Below, piece by piece: positions 1 to 11,540 of a stretch of 64,000 bases of DNA (position 1 is the first letter of the stretch; each line of letters starts with the position of its first letter). The notes under the pieces were generated by a model. That model saw nothing but the letters and a program-made list of their open reading frames with translations. It was not told the DNA's origin and searched no databases. The translations under genes and the position numbers were made by a program. Source of the DNA: Hymenopus coronatus (lineage: Eukaryota > Arthropoda > Insecta > Mantodea > Hymenopodidae); contig CM060883.1 in the NCBI GenBank assembly GCA_030762935.1, positions 34,743,501-34,807,500 of the forward strand, in the 5' to 3' direction.

Positions 1-735
1 CTAGGAGAATCAGTTTTATAAATATCTAAGATATCAAAAATTTTGCAAAAAATTAAAACAGATCTAACGCTTAGGCATTATCATATTAAAATTATGATTA
101 TTTAAATGTATTCTGCAAAATATTCTTATCAAAATGTATTATTCCCTCTACTTATTCCTAATCAAAATATCAATGTTTGAAATTAGGCTGCTGAACACTG
201 CTCGGCTAAGTCAGAGTACTCCTACGTACTCACACAACACGTGTTAAAGTGATAGGAAAGAAAAGTAGTTTTATTGCTTTTACTATTACATTTAATAACT
301 GTATTTTACAGAATTAATGTTATTATGACCATTTATCATATGGATTAGTAATATGAAGATTCTAAATATGTGCCTTAATCGTTTCATAGCCCGTTTGGAG
401 GGAGAGAGTCAATGGGTGAAAGTCATAGCACAAGAACTTGCACTTCCTTCTACTTAATTACAACACTTCGCTCAGCCTTCACGACAGCTTGCTCTGTAGG
501 CAGGCTCCTGCGAGTCACGAGTAACACGCTGCTCTCTGGCGCGCACTTTAGTTGGAATAGCCGACTTTAATGTATCTTTCACTGAAGATATTTGGGTCAT
601 AGAGGAAGCTGAAACAACTGTTTTAAAACAGATGTTTTAAAGTCAATTTACATATCCTAGTGTTGATATACGCTTCTGGGTGATCACTTATACTTCAAGT
701 ATACTCTTACAATTATTGGAATATTCAAACCAAAA
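1..735. other. Intergenic DNA, no gene seen
   Basis: AT-rich sequence without a convincing coding frame. A less AT-rich patch at about 395-575 contains no recognisable motif. No repeat shared with the rest of the window was found here. Confidence 0.5.
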
Positions 736-1010
736 GTAGAAATTTCGGAAACGTTAATGTCATAAATAATTTATTCAAGTTGTATGTATAAAGTACAAAT
801 ACGTTTATTTCCTGTACCAATTAAAATCGTTAGTTACTTTTGAGAAAATAATTTATAGTAAAACTGTGAGGGCTAAGTGGATATTTGGAGTGGAGAAAAT
901 TTCCTCAAATTGTGTCCTTAAATATGAAATTTGTTAATTATCCAACTTTTCACGTTGGGTATAAGAATGACAAACAAACACACACACACACACATTCACA
1001 CCGTGTTTCC
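736..1010 (-). repeat. HPR repeat, diverged fragment
   Basis: The stretch reads like the reverse body of the HPR family: 'aattaaaatcgtta', 'tttgagaaaataa', then the 'ggagtggagaaaatttcctca' region, ending in a short CA microsatellite at 974-993. Both ends are missing and divergence is high. Confidence 0.55.
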
Positions 1011-1199
1011 ATTTACGAGTGGACCCATTGCATTAATATCGCCCTAAACATTAAATATGAGGTGTCCAAATTGAGGGGAGTCGAGATAAGAGCAATATTC
1101 AAACTAATCCATCAAAGAACCATCATCCATTTCAGGCATATTACTTCTGAAATTGAACATTTGTGTTGATTGAAGAAACATTTTAAAATCTTTAGCATA

Positions 1200-1660
1200 T
1201 TTACTTTCTTTAGCGCATATATACACCGTATAAACTAGAAAGAGAAGATATTGTATAACACCTAAAAAAATTCGATATCGAAATTTCACCGGAAATATAT
1301 GTATTGTGACCCTCTGAATCCCCCTCCCCCAAAAATATTTTAGAGAAAGGTCAGTGTGTGTCTGTGGATAGCATAACTCCAAATGTCCGTTAAATAGCAA
1401 ACTTGGTATTTAAGTTTAGTATCTCCTAAGAACGAAAAAAAAAAAAAAAAAAAAGTCCCCACCTCAATCTACCATTTATAATTTCTCAAAATGACTTTAA
1501 TTATTTTGATTAAAATGCCTTTGTTAAAGATACTTATATGATAAATAATATATATATGAATTCCAAGAGAAGTTCTCTTCATTCTGGATGCCTTTTGTAT
1601 AACTGGCAAATCGTAAGAGGTAAACAAAAATGTACTACAGAAAAACATGAAACCTTTATG
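1200..1660 (+). repeat. HPR repeat, tail-truncated copy
   Basis: It has a degraded head (1208-1250), then the core 'aaattcgatatcgaaatttc', the GTGTGTCTGTGGATAGCATA segment and the 'cttggtatttaagtttagta' segment. A run of about 20 A (1434-1454) replaces the usual 'gatgcgacacgaag' block. The copy ends near 'ggcaaatcgtaagagg', without the distal tail. Confidence 0.75.
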
Positions 1661-2308
1661 CAACCGTACTCATAGAGGAAATGGAAAAGGAATCTATGCT
1701 TCAGGTTAACACCTTGTATATGTCAATAAAATGTCTTACATTTCACAGATATATCACCTAAGCACTACGAGATCTGTGTTTTTGAAACATCCAGTTAAGT
1801 TCAGGGAAAAGTAGTAGCGCTAAGAAAGGATTAAAACAAATGGTAAGCTGAAATTACGAGTAGTAATTTTTCTGTGTATTAAACCTGAAATTTATGGTGC
1901 AAAGTTCAGGAAAACAGAGGTTTTTAGTTAACAGATAGTTTATCATTTGTGAGAATAGCACTAAATGTCCAGTGTTGGAGTTAATCGGCCGCCATCTCGG
2001 ACTCACGCAAGAGACCCATTAGCGCGAAATGTCGCGAACACTGCCACATTGATTTATTAGACCTGGTTTTTCGTGTAGGTACCGGGCAATTAACCGAAGA
2101 GTAAATAAGACACGAACTTCAAACACATTTCTAATTTACGACGTACAACGGCTTCTAAATCTCAAGACTACCTACAGAAAACATAATTTACCTTCAAATT
2201 AAGCTTCAACACTAGGGTGTCAAATAAGTCGTTGGACCATTTGTTCTAATTTCTGAATAAGTATTTTTTTTTTTTTTTTGGTTAAAGGTGTGTATAAAAA
2301 ATCTAAAG
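1661..2308. other. Intergenic DNA, no gene seen
   Basis: There is no supported coding frame. A CpG-containing patch (about 1985-2060) stands out from the AT-rich surroundings but has no recognisable core promoter. A T-run lies at 2264-2279. Confidence 0.45.
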
Positions 2309-2368
2309 TGTTCTATTTACATGCTTCTCTATCAGTTCTGCAAACATAGTATTCTTGCAAAAGATTAT
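2309..2368 (-). repeat. HPR tail fragment (-), abutting a (+) head
   Basis: A 60-nt piece of reversed HPR tail ('catgcttctctatcagttct' followed by 'gcaaacatagtattcttgca') joins directly to the head of the next, oppositely oriented copy at 2369. The same kind of junction occurs near 13361, 24278 and 61954. Confidence 0.6.
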
Positions 2369-3453
2369 CACTTTCTTTACACGTTCTATGTACATAGTGT
2401 ATAGAGAAGGTATTGCATTCCAACCAAAAACTCGATACCGAGATTTCACCGGAAATTCATGTTATGCGACCCCCCCGAAAAAAACATTTTTAGAAAAACG
2501 TCAGTGTCTGTATCTGTCTTCTTTTTGTCTGTGTGTGTGTAGCTCAAAAACGAAAAGTCGTTAACTACCACATTTAATATTTAAGTTCAGTGTCTTCCAA
2601 GGAAGCCTTTCCCCTCCCAAACTAGCCTTTACATGGAAACGTTTTCGAAATTTTTAATTTTCTCAAAAATGGCTATAACGAATTTGATTAATATAAAAAA
2701 AGGCATTTTTAGAAAAAAGTTCGTGTGCTTGTGTCTATCTGTCTATGCGCAGCATAGCTCAAAAACGAAAAGACCGTTAAATACCAAACCTGGAATTTAA
2801 GTTTAGTATCCTCCAAGGATACGGCACGAAGATTTCCAAAATAATCCCCCCAGCCCCAACTACCCTTCACATGGAACTTTTTTCAAAAATTTTGATTTTC
2901 TAAAAAATGGCTCTAACGATTTTTATTAAAATATCGTATATTAAAGATATTTACCTGACGTATGAAATGTATATCTTGAATTTTCTGGGAATAGCCTCTG
3001 AAGACTACTTTATTCTGGATCAATTTTACGGAATTTTGCATAAATGCTAAACCGTAAGAGATGGACAAAAACTTACCACACAAAATATGTAGAGCACTTT
3101 AAAACACACAATTTATGTTATATACATTTTTTCCTGGAGTTGATCGTTTTTTGTATATTCCTTCTTTTTGGTTTCAGCTTTGAAAAACTGATATTTTTCT
3201 CAAAGAAGAACTTCTCAACTCTTGCCCATACAAACAAAGGAACTTCAGTCACATAGCAACCAGCTTTTGACTATAACTTTAACCTATGATACTCCCTTGT
3301 TTCGCTTCTACTTACAAGGAAGCAAGTGATAAAGACTGTTTCTGCTAATTTTTTCTCAATTAGCATGAAGTAAATTAAAGCATAAGCCCTTTAACAATAA
3401 TTTGGTACAGAGATATAGAGAAATTCATGAGAATGGAACACATCAGATTTTTT
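2369..3453 (+). repeat. HPR repeat with internal partial duplication
   Basis: Head palindrome at 2371-2409, core, GT segment and body run to about 2696. The sequence then jumps back to the 'aaaaaaaggcatttttagaa' point of the core and repeats the GT segment and body a second time (2697-3453), ending with a normal tail at 'atggaacacatcagattttt'. The copy is thus a partial tandem duplication inside one element. Open frames here are AT-composition artefacts. Confidence 0.85.
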
Positions 3454-3903
3454 TCCATTTTTTTAATTTATTTATTTTATATCGCTTTAACTTACAATGT
3501 AGTCATATCGCAACAAATGTTTTAACGGTACCATTTACAAAAAAATTTACATGGATAAATACAATTTCATAAATTTAAGTAACATTATTATTTCATTATA
3601 CATATTCGTTAGTTTTATGTATTTAAATAGTATTTTGCTGTGTGATTTGTTCTTGAAAACTTCTTGGATGTCTGGTAGATTGTATTCTGCTCGTTGCTGT
3701 TGATACTGAGGACACTCTGGGCTGTTTTATTCAGTAGATGGGGATGGGTTAACTTGGTGTGTCGAATACGTGGCCTGATGATGACAGACTGGTCTTTCCG
3801 TCATAGATTCTAGAGTGGATATAATGTTCTGGAGTTCTGTTTAATTTCGTATAGTTTGCTAGGAGGTGATTGTGCCCATTTTGTAAAATTTTCTGGATGT
3901 ATA

Positions 3904-4716
3904 CAGGGTTACTACAAAAGAAACAGACAACTTCAACTGCCTGTAAAGCAAAAACTATTAGAGATAGCAACCTAATTATTTTGGAGGTATGTTGAGAAAC
4001 TCTCAAAGTTTTGTTTGTTACTATTGGTAACGCTGCAGTGTTTTGTTTGTTGTTGCAGAAGCTGAAATGGCGGAAAATCCTGTGGAAAAGGCATATTGCG
4101 TGTTGGAATTTGCTAGAACGCAATCAGCAACTGTTGTCCAACGACATTTTAGAATACGTTACCACAAAACGCCACCGACTAGACAGTCAATCTACGACTG
4201 GTATAGAAAATTCGAGACAGCGGGATGTTTGTGCAAAGGGAAGAGCTCGGGAAGACCAAGAGTTTCGGAAGAAAACGTTGAACGTGTTCGTTCTGCCTAC
4301 ATAACAAGCCCGCAGAAATCGACATCTAGGGCAAGCTGCAGATGTTGCAGCTTCTGAGTGAAGAAGATAAGGTCATACGGCGTGACTTTTGCATCGATAT
4401 GTTGCGACAGGATGAAGACGTTGCTGGTTTTTGTGAGCGCATCATTTCATTTTTGTGGTAACGTGTTCTAAAATGTCGTTGGACAACAGTTGCTGATTGC
4501 GTTCTAGCAAATTCCAACACGCGATATGCCTTTTCCACAGCATTTTCCGACATTTCAGCTTCTGCAACAACAAACAAAACACTACAGCATTACCAATAGT
4601 AACAAACAAAACTTTGAGGGTTTCTCAACATACCTGGAAAATAATTAGGTTGCTATCTCTAATAGTTTTTGTTTTACAGGTAGTTGAAGTTGTCTATTTC
4701 TTTTGTAGTAACCCTG
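3904..4716. mobile_element. Fold-back mariner-like element with 266-bp inverted arms
   Basis: It starts CAGGGTTACTACAAAAGAAA and ends with the reverse complement (GTAGTAACCCTG). It is flanked by TA on both sides (3902-3903 and 4717-4718), the target duplication of Tc1/mariner elements. The left arm (3904-4169) and right arm (4451-4716) are near-perfect inverted copies, each holding the 5' leader and the first ~35 codons of the same transposase. The 281-bp middle keeps more transposase sequence in + orientation. The element could fold into a very long hairpin. It is inserted inside the pol fragment on the minus strand. Confidence 0.85.
4043..4461 (+). pseudogene. Mariner-like transposase N-terminus, internally deleted
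   Basis: The natural start is probably ATG 4067 (MAENPVEKAYCVLEFART). The segment shows the N-terminal helix-turn-helix region of an insect mariner-related transposase: QSATVVQRHFRIRYHKTPPT, RQSIYDWYRKFETAG, then a basic SSGRPRVSEENVERVRSAY hinge. After STSRAS the second helix-turn-helix is lost in a short deletion with a frame change. The frame resumes as KLQMLQLLSEEDKVIRRDF and CIDMLRQDEDVAGFCERII, then ends at a stop (4459-4461) where the inverted right arm begins. The DDE catalytic core is absent, so it cannot encode an active enzyme. The family call is from recalled motifs. Confidence 0.75.
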
Positions 4717-5239
4717 TATTTTGCAACATCTTTGTGAGGTAAAGATGTCTCTTCATGTATTGCGAGTCCTGTGGCTTCCTTTGCTGTAGAGTCTGCATGC
4801 TCATTACCTAAAATGCTCTGATGTGAGGGTATCCACATTGTGGTTATTTTCCTTCCTTGTTTCATTAGAAACGTAGATAAGTTTTGAATCTCTTGGACTA
4901 ATGTATTTGTACAGAAGACATCTTGTAGAGCCTGTTTACTGGATTTAGAATCAGTGTGTATTAGATAAGTTTCAGTTTTGTTTGTCTCGAAAAGTACAGT
5001 AATGCTTTCTTGATGGCATATAACACGCAACTAAATATGGAGTAAAAATGTGGTAATTAGTACAGCAATTTTCCATTTTTATGTTATAATTGCATACGAA
5101 AACTTCGAATCTCCCGCACAGTTTGGGATAGCCTTCATAGAGGTACGCTAATTGTAAATATAGTTCAAAAATGTTGTTGAAAATAATCCTGTGTAACGGA
5201 TTTTTAGAACATTTTGGTACACTCACTTGATGTCGCACG

Positions 5240-5505
5240 TGTCATTGACGAGAGTTTAATTTATATTATTTTAGTAATGTTTTAGCAATTACGAATTAAT
5301 TAATCGGAATTAATTGGGATTTGAGCTTACATATTCTTAGGAAAATACAAGCTTCGTTATAAGCTGATGAAGTTACAGCATGGAAGGCGATTAGGCTCTT
5401 CCGATGGCACTCCCAGTGGACTTTTCGATGACACCAACTTCCGTCGGTTTACGTGCACATTCGCGCTTTGACGTCACACAGGATATTCTGGAAGATTTAA
5501 TTATT
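5240..5505. other. Low-copy DNA upstream of the promoter-like block
   Basis: No repeat or coding frame was recognised. A TGACGTCA CRE-type palindrome at about 5470-5477 lies just upstream of the promoter-like block. Confidence 0.35.
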
Positions 5506-5509
5506 CGGT

Positions 5510-5753
5510 GCTGATTGGCTAAGTCTACCCACTCTCCATATTAGGAAAACGGCCAACATGTTGGAATGCCCTTCCGGGGACGCCGCTAAATCTATTTAAG
5601 GGACGACAGACCTGTCCTCCGGGGCTGTGTTTGACCGTCAGGGAACCTCTATGTTGCTTGTGTGCGTCTTGAGGCGTCGCTCCGGTCTCAACCGGCCACC
5701 ACTTCATCTCTCACCTCGCCTAGACACACCATGACATATTTCTTAAGGTAAGG
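5510..5753 (+). promoter_or_regulatory. Candidate promoter with short first exon and splice donor
   Basis: An unusually GC-richer block in AT-rich surroundings. Seen in order: an inverted CCAAT box (ATTGGCT, 5514-5520), a perfect 12-bp palindrome CCAACATGTTGG (5553-5564), a TATA-like TATTTAAG (5593-5600), and about 130 nt of CpG-containing sequence. An ATG follows in a fair context (ACACCATGA, 5731) after which only five codons (ACA to AAG) precede a strong splice-donor match AAG|GTAAGG at 5747/5748. It could be the start of a host gene whose remaining exons lie outside the window, or the promoter of an old retroelement. No downstream exon was found. Confidence 0.3.
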
Positions 5754-6335
5754 ATTTTATGTTAGTAACTCCATAATCAGAATGATATTGACCAGGATTA
5801 TGGAATAGTTTGCTCACCTTTGTAAACCAAACATATATTAGCTTAACTTAAGTCCCGTTGTTTTTATCATTGCTCTGCCATCTGCCTTCCTTTTACCACC
5901 CTCAAATAGCTATCCCCCAAGTCGTGGAAACATAATCGCGACAATAAAACATCAATAACTTTGTAAATATTAGTGTTAGAGAAAATATATTTTTTTATTT
6001 TGATCGGGAAGTTTTACTTTAGCTATTGGCAGCATTGACATCCCACGCATATTCCCTTCATTTGAGTGTTTCGAACTACTGCAAAGCTGTGTTTGGAAGT
6101 TAGGTTACATTTTTTTTAGATGTTATGTTTAAAAACAGTTTCTCAAGAATTACAATTTTCTATACAAATACCCTATTAGCTCAGAAACTAATTGACATCA
6201 AGGACTGAAATTTGTTGCCACACATTTCCACCTAAATAGACTTTATTTTAGCGAAAAGATTTATATATATACGGATTAGTTATTTTCTAAAAAATTAAAA
6301 ATCAGAATTATGCAATAACATTTTAAGAGCTTCAT
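5754..6335. other. Low-copy AT-rich DNA
   Basis: No gene, RNA or repeat recognised. If the upstream splice donor is real, this would be the start of an intron. Confidence 0.4.
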
Positions 6336-7287
6336 TTAAAAAAATCTGATGCCTTACACTCACATGACTTTCTGTAGCTACTCCATAAACAAACTTCTTA
6401 CAAAGATAATTCTTCTTTCAACACCATGCTAATCGAGATAAACATTAGCAGAGATGTATTACTTAGTCCCTTATAAACAGAACGAAACTAAGGGAATGCA
6501 CTAGGCTAAAGTGATAGTCAAATGTTTTAAAAGCAGTCCATATGCGATTGTAATTGCATATCGCTTCTTTGCTTGGCCAGGAGTAAAACAAAAGAAAAAC
6601 GGGCACTTCCGTTTGAGAAAAGTATAAGTACTTCACAATTGAAACTAATAACAAGGAATACCTCAAAATCCGTAAGCTCACGAAAAAAATATATGTAACT
6701 TAACTTGTGTATTTTATCAAGACCCACATTTTTTGTAAGGTAAGTTTTTCTCTATTTATTACGGTTTACTAGTTATACTAAATTAAACAAAATTAATCCA
6801 TAATAAACAGGTCTTTAGAAACTATTCCCAGAAAATGCAAGATATACATTTTATTTGTGATAGATATGGCTTTAATATACGGTATTTTAATCAAAATCGT
6901 TAGAGCCATTTTTAAGAAAACCAACATTTTCGAAAAATTTTCCATGTAAAGGGTAGTTAGGGGTTGGGGCTATTTTCTTGAAAATATATGGAAGATACTA
7001 AACTTAAATACCAAGTTTGGTCTTTAACTGTCTTTTCGTTTTTGAGCTATGCTGTTCACAGACCCCCACCATACACAGACAGACAGACAGACAGACAGAC
7101 AGAAAGGCAGGCAGGCAAACACAAACAACCACGCGCGCGCGGACCTGTTTCTGAAAATGCTTTTTTTCGATTCAGAGGGTCCTAAAACATGCATTTCTGG
7201 CGAAATCTCTGTATCGAATTTTTGGGTGGAACACAATACTTCACTATCTCTATGTACATTGTACATACGGGCTAGAGAAAGTAAAAA
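6336..7287 (-). repeat. HPR repeat, near full length
   Basis: The tail is at the left (AATCTGATG... ACTTTCTGTAGC) and the head palindrome at the right (GTACATTGTACATACGGGCTAG). Its variable region is an (ACAG)n run, 'acagacagacagacagacag' at 7075-7105, where other copies carry (CA)n. Confidence 0.9.
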
Positions 7288-8650
7288 TCGTACCTTTCCT
7301 TTAAATGAACAGGAGTATTCTATTTTGCATCAATCGACATGAAGGTATTGCTGAATATACTTTGAAAAATTGAGCTAATTATCTTAAAAAGTTGCTCAGA
7401 TAATGGGTCAAACTTTAACATTGGCAAGATAGGGCATTTCGACTCCCCTTAATGGTGTTCAGATTTATTAGTTTTCTTTTGGGATATTATTTTCGACTTT
7501 TATAAACATTTTTAAATCAGGAGAGCTCATAACTAAGCACAAATACTTCATCGTGTATGTTCCCAATTATTTAATGCTTTATATGAACACTACATACATA
7601 AGTAGTATTTGAATTTATAGTATTGTATAAACAAAGGTTAACATTATAATGTTTCATATGTTGGCGACATTGCCAACTTTGTTATTCATAAAAACCACAG
7701 GTAGAGTAGCGTCATCTCTTTTACATTGTGCACTTAGGATGAAACAGCTGTAAGGAAGGAGCGTTGGCTCCTCTCGGACGCCAAGATTGGTCCACGTCAA
7801 GATGGTGGCAGGAGTTATATAGAAGGTAACAATATAATTGTTTCTAATTAAGAAGAGTTTGTTTTTAAATTGGTAGTTTAGTTAACTCATCCATATCACT
7901 TTATTGGCCTATGTAAGCTATTTGCCCTGTTGTAAAAGATTCAATAGAGATATTTTCCCATATGCACACCTAACTGTAGTGAAAAGTACATTTTCCCTAA
8001 CCCCTCCTCTCATAGTCAAGCGAGTTTCTGAAATTATAACAGTAGACGTGACAATACTTAAACCCCAAACTGTTTCTAGAGAAAAGCAAGATATTTTTTC
8101 CCGTAGGAATAGCTTCCGCTGGCAGTTGCAGTTTTATATAAAAGCGTTCACTAAACAAGAAGCTGAATGAGAGCAGGTTAAGGGTACTTGTGGATAGGAT
8201 ATTGGAAATAAAGTTTCTTGGAAATCTCTAGTATTAGTTTCCAAGTTGCCGGTCAGAGCCAAGCTATTCACTGTGGGAATGAAAGTCTGATACAGATTGG
8301 ATGTTATTTTATTAGTAATAAATCCGAAACTCCGCTTATGTTATGTTAGCCACGAAGGCCATTTCTTCGTCTCTCGCTCTCTTTCTCTCAATATCTCTGT
8401 TGGCACGTATATACCAATATGCTACTACGAAATTAAGAACATATATGACGAAAGTTTTAAACTTTAAACTAATAATTCCACTTTTTGAAATTTATACCAC
8501 AGGTGTAAATTAATTCAAATAAATTAAGGTAAAAATTTCATTCAGTTTGCGCCACTGTTTGGAAGCTAGTGTCAATTTGTTTATGTTTTGTCTTTTGCGA
8601 TAAAAAATGAAAATGTTGGTCTAATATTTTAACCCTAGATTCACAATATG
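7288..8650. other. Low-copy DNA with a weak promoter-like patch
   Basis: No supported coding frame. At about 7745-7835 an imperfect inverted repeat (GGAGCGTTGGCTCC), an inverted CCAAT (GATTGG), a YY1-like CAAGATGGTGGC and TTATATAG lie within 90 bp. This is suggestive but unsupported by any downstream exon. A CT-rich patch lies at 8370-8400. Confidence 0.35.
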
Positions 8651-8652
8651 CA

Positions 8653-8985
8653 TGGATTCTGCACCACGATAACGCACCAGCTCACAAGGCTATTATTGTG
8701 AACGAATTTCTGGCCAAAACCTCAACAAATTTTATCGAACAACCTCCGTATTCACCTGATCTGGCTCCTGCTGATTTCTTTCTCTTTCCAAAACTCAAGT
8801 TACCACTTCGAGGCACCCGTTTTCAGTCGATAGAAGACATAAAGGAAAATTCGCGGTGACAACTTACATCGATTCCTAAAAGTGCCTTCCAAAGATGTTT
8901 TGATGATTGGATTATTCGTTGGCATAAATGTATAATTTCAGAAGGGGCCTACTTTGAAGGCGATAAAATAAAATGGGATGACTAA
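8653..8985 (+). pseudogene. Mariner-family transposase, C-terminal third
   Basis: Read from 8653 in one frame, 110 codons match the end of a mariner transposase: WILHHDNAPAHKA holds the second catalytic Asp, and 34 residues later PPYSPDLAPADFFLF holds the third, giving the D34D spacing of mariner. It continues LKLPLRGTRFQSIEDIKE, then an in-frame TGA (8857-8859), then LTSIPKSAFQRCFDDWIIRW, HKCIISEGAYFEGDK and a stop at 8983. This C-terminal signature belongs to a different mariner lineage from the copy at 27418. The N-terminal two thirds, the first Asp and both terminal inverted repeats were not found, so the copy is dead and 5'-truncated. Confidence 0.85.
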
Positions 8986-8989
8986 TTCA

Positions 8990-10677
8990 TATTTTGTGTT
9001 TTACTGGCAAATTTCCAGAATTTTCTTGACACAGCAGTACATCATTTTTTTAATTATTCTAGGATTTTCTGTGTATCTTTTGGTTTAGGCTGCAACATAT
9101 TTTAAGTTATAACTATTTTTTGTCATAAAATATAATTTCGGGTTTTTTTAAAATTGAAAACATATACTTAAATACATCAGACAGTCAAACCTAGCTTAAT
9201 CGTTATTCATTGTATTCTGTGAAAATGCACAGCAAATGTTATTTGTGTAACAGAAAAACTGCCTCGCAAGGATCATTTTACAGGAAGAAAAATGCTGAAA
9301 TATTAATAGAGAGAAAACAAGGAAAGATTTGAATGCATGGCTCACATTGAAATCCACCAATTAGGTAGGCTGAACCCTCGGCTTTCCTTTCACTTTGTCT
9401 TTTCTGTGCTTTTCTTCTGCTTCGTTTTTTAATTTGCATGATAAAAATGAACTCTGTGATGTTTTTTTTGCTGAGTCCAGTTCAGTTTCACCTCTAATGC
9501 TTTAGTGCAGCTCCCAGTGATTTTTTGTGTTTTTTTCATGAAATTTCAGTTATACAACCCCTTAAAGGGAAATTGTAAGCTAGTTAGGTCAGAAAATACC
9601 AACTTTTTATTTTCTTGATTTGTGATTTTGCAATATTTTATTTTTTTATAATCAATAGAATATTTTATTCCATAAAAAACCTATCATATGTGTATTGAAA
9701 TTACATACCAGTTACGCCCACTTTTTATATTCTTAATTCTCATCATTTATGAGCACATTTGGGGTACATTAAAACTATTAACTGTCAATAGACTCTTAAC
9801 AACACGTGCTCTCCAAACCGGTTTTTGAACAGAGTAAAAAAAAAAAAGCATTGGCAGGTGGGAGTGGTAGGCTCACCAGTCGTCAGCGGACAGTGAGTGT
9901 ACCGACCCTGCACCCTGTCTCTGTTGTCATCAATCCCTGCAAAGCGTTTAACTTGCAATCCCTCAAAGGATATCCCGTTAGCTGTCTATATTTATCATAT
10001 AGACCCCAGTTTTATTTATTTCATTATGGCTGGTTCCTTTATTGTCATATTGAGATTGTAGTCATACGGTCATAATTAATAAATACTTTATAACGAAATA
10101 AAGAGGAAATAGAGAAACAGCTGCAATTAATAATTTAATATATTAAAATTGACCAATAATTTAAAACTGTTTAAGCTATAATATATGTAGGTAAATCATT
10201 AAAGAGGTGTAATGTTTAAGCATAGATTACAAAATTGAAATAAATTGACAGTAAATATTTATTATTCCCCTCAAGGAGAAGATATAGAATCAATAAACAG
10301 GCCCACAATTTTAAAACACTGGTACACATTAATGCATAAAGTTATTCAAAATATCTATCCACTGTTTCTAAAAGTAGCTTTACAATCACCAAAACTAAGC
10401 TTTTTAATAAATTCCTTTAAGTTTCCAGAAATAACTAAATGTAATTTTGTACAAGAATATTCTTTATAGTTAAGAATAAGTAGTCAAATAGACGACATGA
10501 AATCTTATCTATTATGAATATTCGCATGACACTATCTATTGTATTTCTCTATAGCTTCTAATACTACTCTTGTAAAAGATACCCTTTATTGACCTCGTGT
10601 TTGCAGAAAAGTTTTCTTTATGCATTTATTAGTGGGTATAAAAGTAATATAACAGCTGATGCAGTACTTTGATATTG
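8990..10677. other. AT-rich low-copy DNA, no gene seen
   Basis: It contains many A/T runs, a short A-run at 9837-9848, and no coding frame with family motifs. The open frame at 10245-10469 has no recognisable domain and AT-driven codon use, so I treat it as chance. Confidence 0.45.
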
Positions 10678-11540
10678 AAAAAAAGCTGATGTAATCCATT
10701 CACTCACTTTATCTATATCTCTGCAACAAATTAAAATGTTTATGCTTCTATTTACTTCATGCAAAGTGAGAAAAAATTAGCAGAAATAGTCTTATTACTT
10801 GCTTCCCTGTAAGTAGAAGCGAAATAAGGGAGTAACATAGTTTAAAGTGGTTGCTATGTGACTGAAGTTAGTTTGTTTGTATGGAGAGGAGTTGACTAAT
10901 TCCTGTATGAGAAAAGTATGTTTTTTAAGGCTGAAAAAAAAAACAAGGAATATCTAAAAAACATATCAACCCCACGAAAAAAATGTATATAACATAAATT
11001 GTGTGTTTTAATGTACTCTACATTTTTGTTGGGAAAGTTTTTGTCTATCTCTTACGATTTACCAGTTACACAAAATTCCGTAAAATTTATCCAGAATAAA
11101 GTAGTCTTGCGAGGCTATTCCCAGAAAATTCAAGATTTACATACTATTTGTCAGGTGTATATATTTAATATATGATATTTTAATCAAAATTCTTACAGCC
11201 ATTTTTTAGGAAATCAAAATTTTCGAAAAAAGTTCCATGTTAAGAGCATTTTGGAGTGGGGGCATTTTCCTCAAAATCTTCGTGTCGCATCCCCAGAAGA
11301 TACTAAACTTAAATACCAAGTTTGGTATTTTACCGACTTTTCGTTTTTGAGTTATCGTGTTCACAGGCACACGGACACACGGACACACACACATACGGAC
11401 CTTTTTCTGAAAATACTTTTTTTGGATACAGGGGACCCTAAAACATATATTTCCGGTAAAATCTCGGTATCGAATTTTTTGGTGGAGTGCAATACATTCC
11501 CTATACACTATGTACATAGTACGTATAGAGAAAGTAAAAA
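10678..11540 (-). repeat. HPR repeat, full length
   Basis: The tail starts at 'aaaagctgatgtaatccatt'. The body has the GGAGTGGGGGCATTTTCCTC variant and a CA/GGACACAC variable region (11367-11396). The head palindrome (CTATACACTATGTACATAGT, then ACGTATAGAG) ends at 11540. It joins without spacer to another (-) partial copy. Confidence 0.93.

Larger units (their letters stand above)
3655..5035 (-). pseudogene. Non-LTR retrotransposon pol fragment, RNase H region, split by a transposon
   Basis: The minus-strand frame (5030 downward) reads as an RNase H domain. Visible are a TDSKSSKQAL block (Asp27 of the 118-residue open frame) and WIPSHQSILGNEHAD (Asp80), which carry two of the usual D-E-D-D residues. 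Just upstream, in another frame, is a degraded match to the FSAELYAI motif with the Glu replaced (SCVLYAIKKA). The frame is interrupted at 4717 by the fold-back element at 3904-4716. Across it the protein resumes as IQKILQNGHNHLLANYTKL and then IRHTKLTHPHLL, the post-RNase H motif typical of jockey/CR1/I-type elements. Skipping the insertion and one TA copy restores the frame (HKDVAKY joined to IQKIL). No reverse transcriptase domain is present, so this is a dead, truncated copy. The exact clade is inferred. Confidence 0.72.

Noticed and set aside
885..1400. Two ~95-codon frames at 885-1169 (+) and 1104-1400 (-)
   Set aside because: Both lie largely in diverged HPR sequence, with no recognisable domain and AT-driven residues (Ile, Lys, Asn, Tyr).
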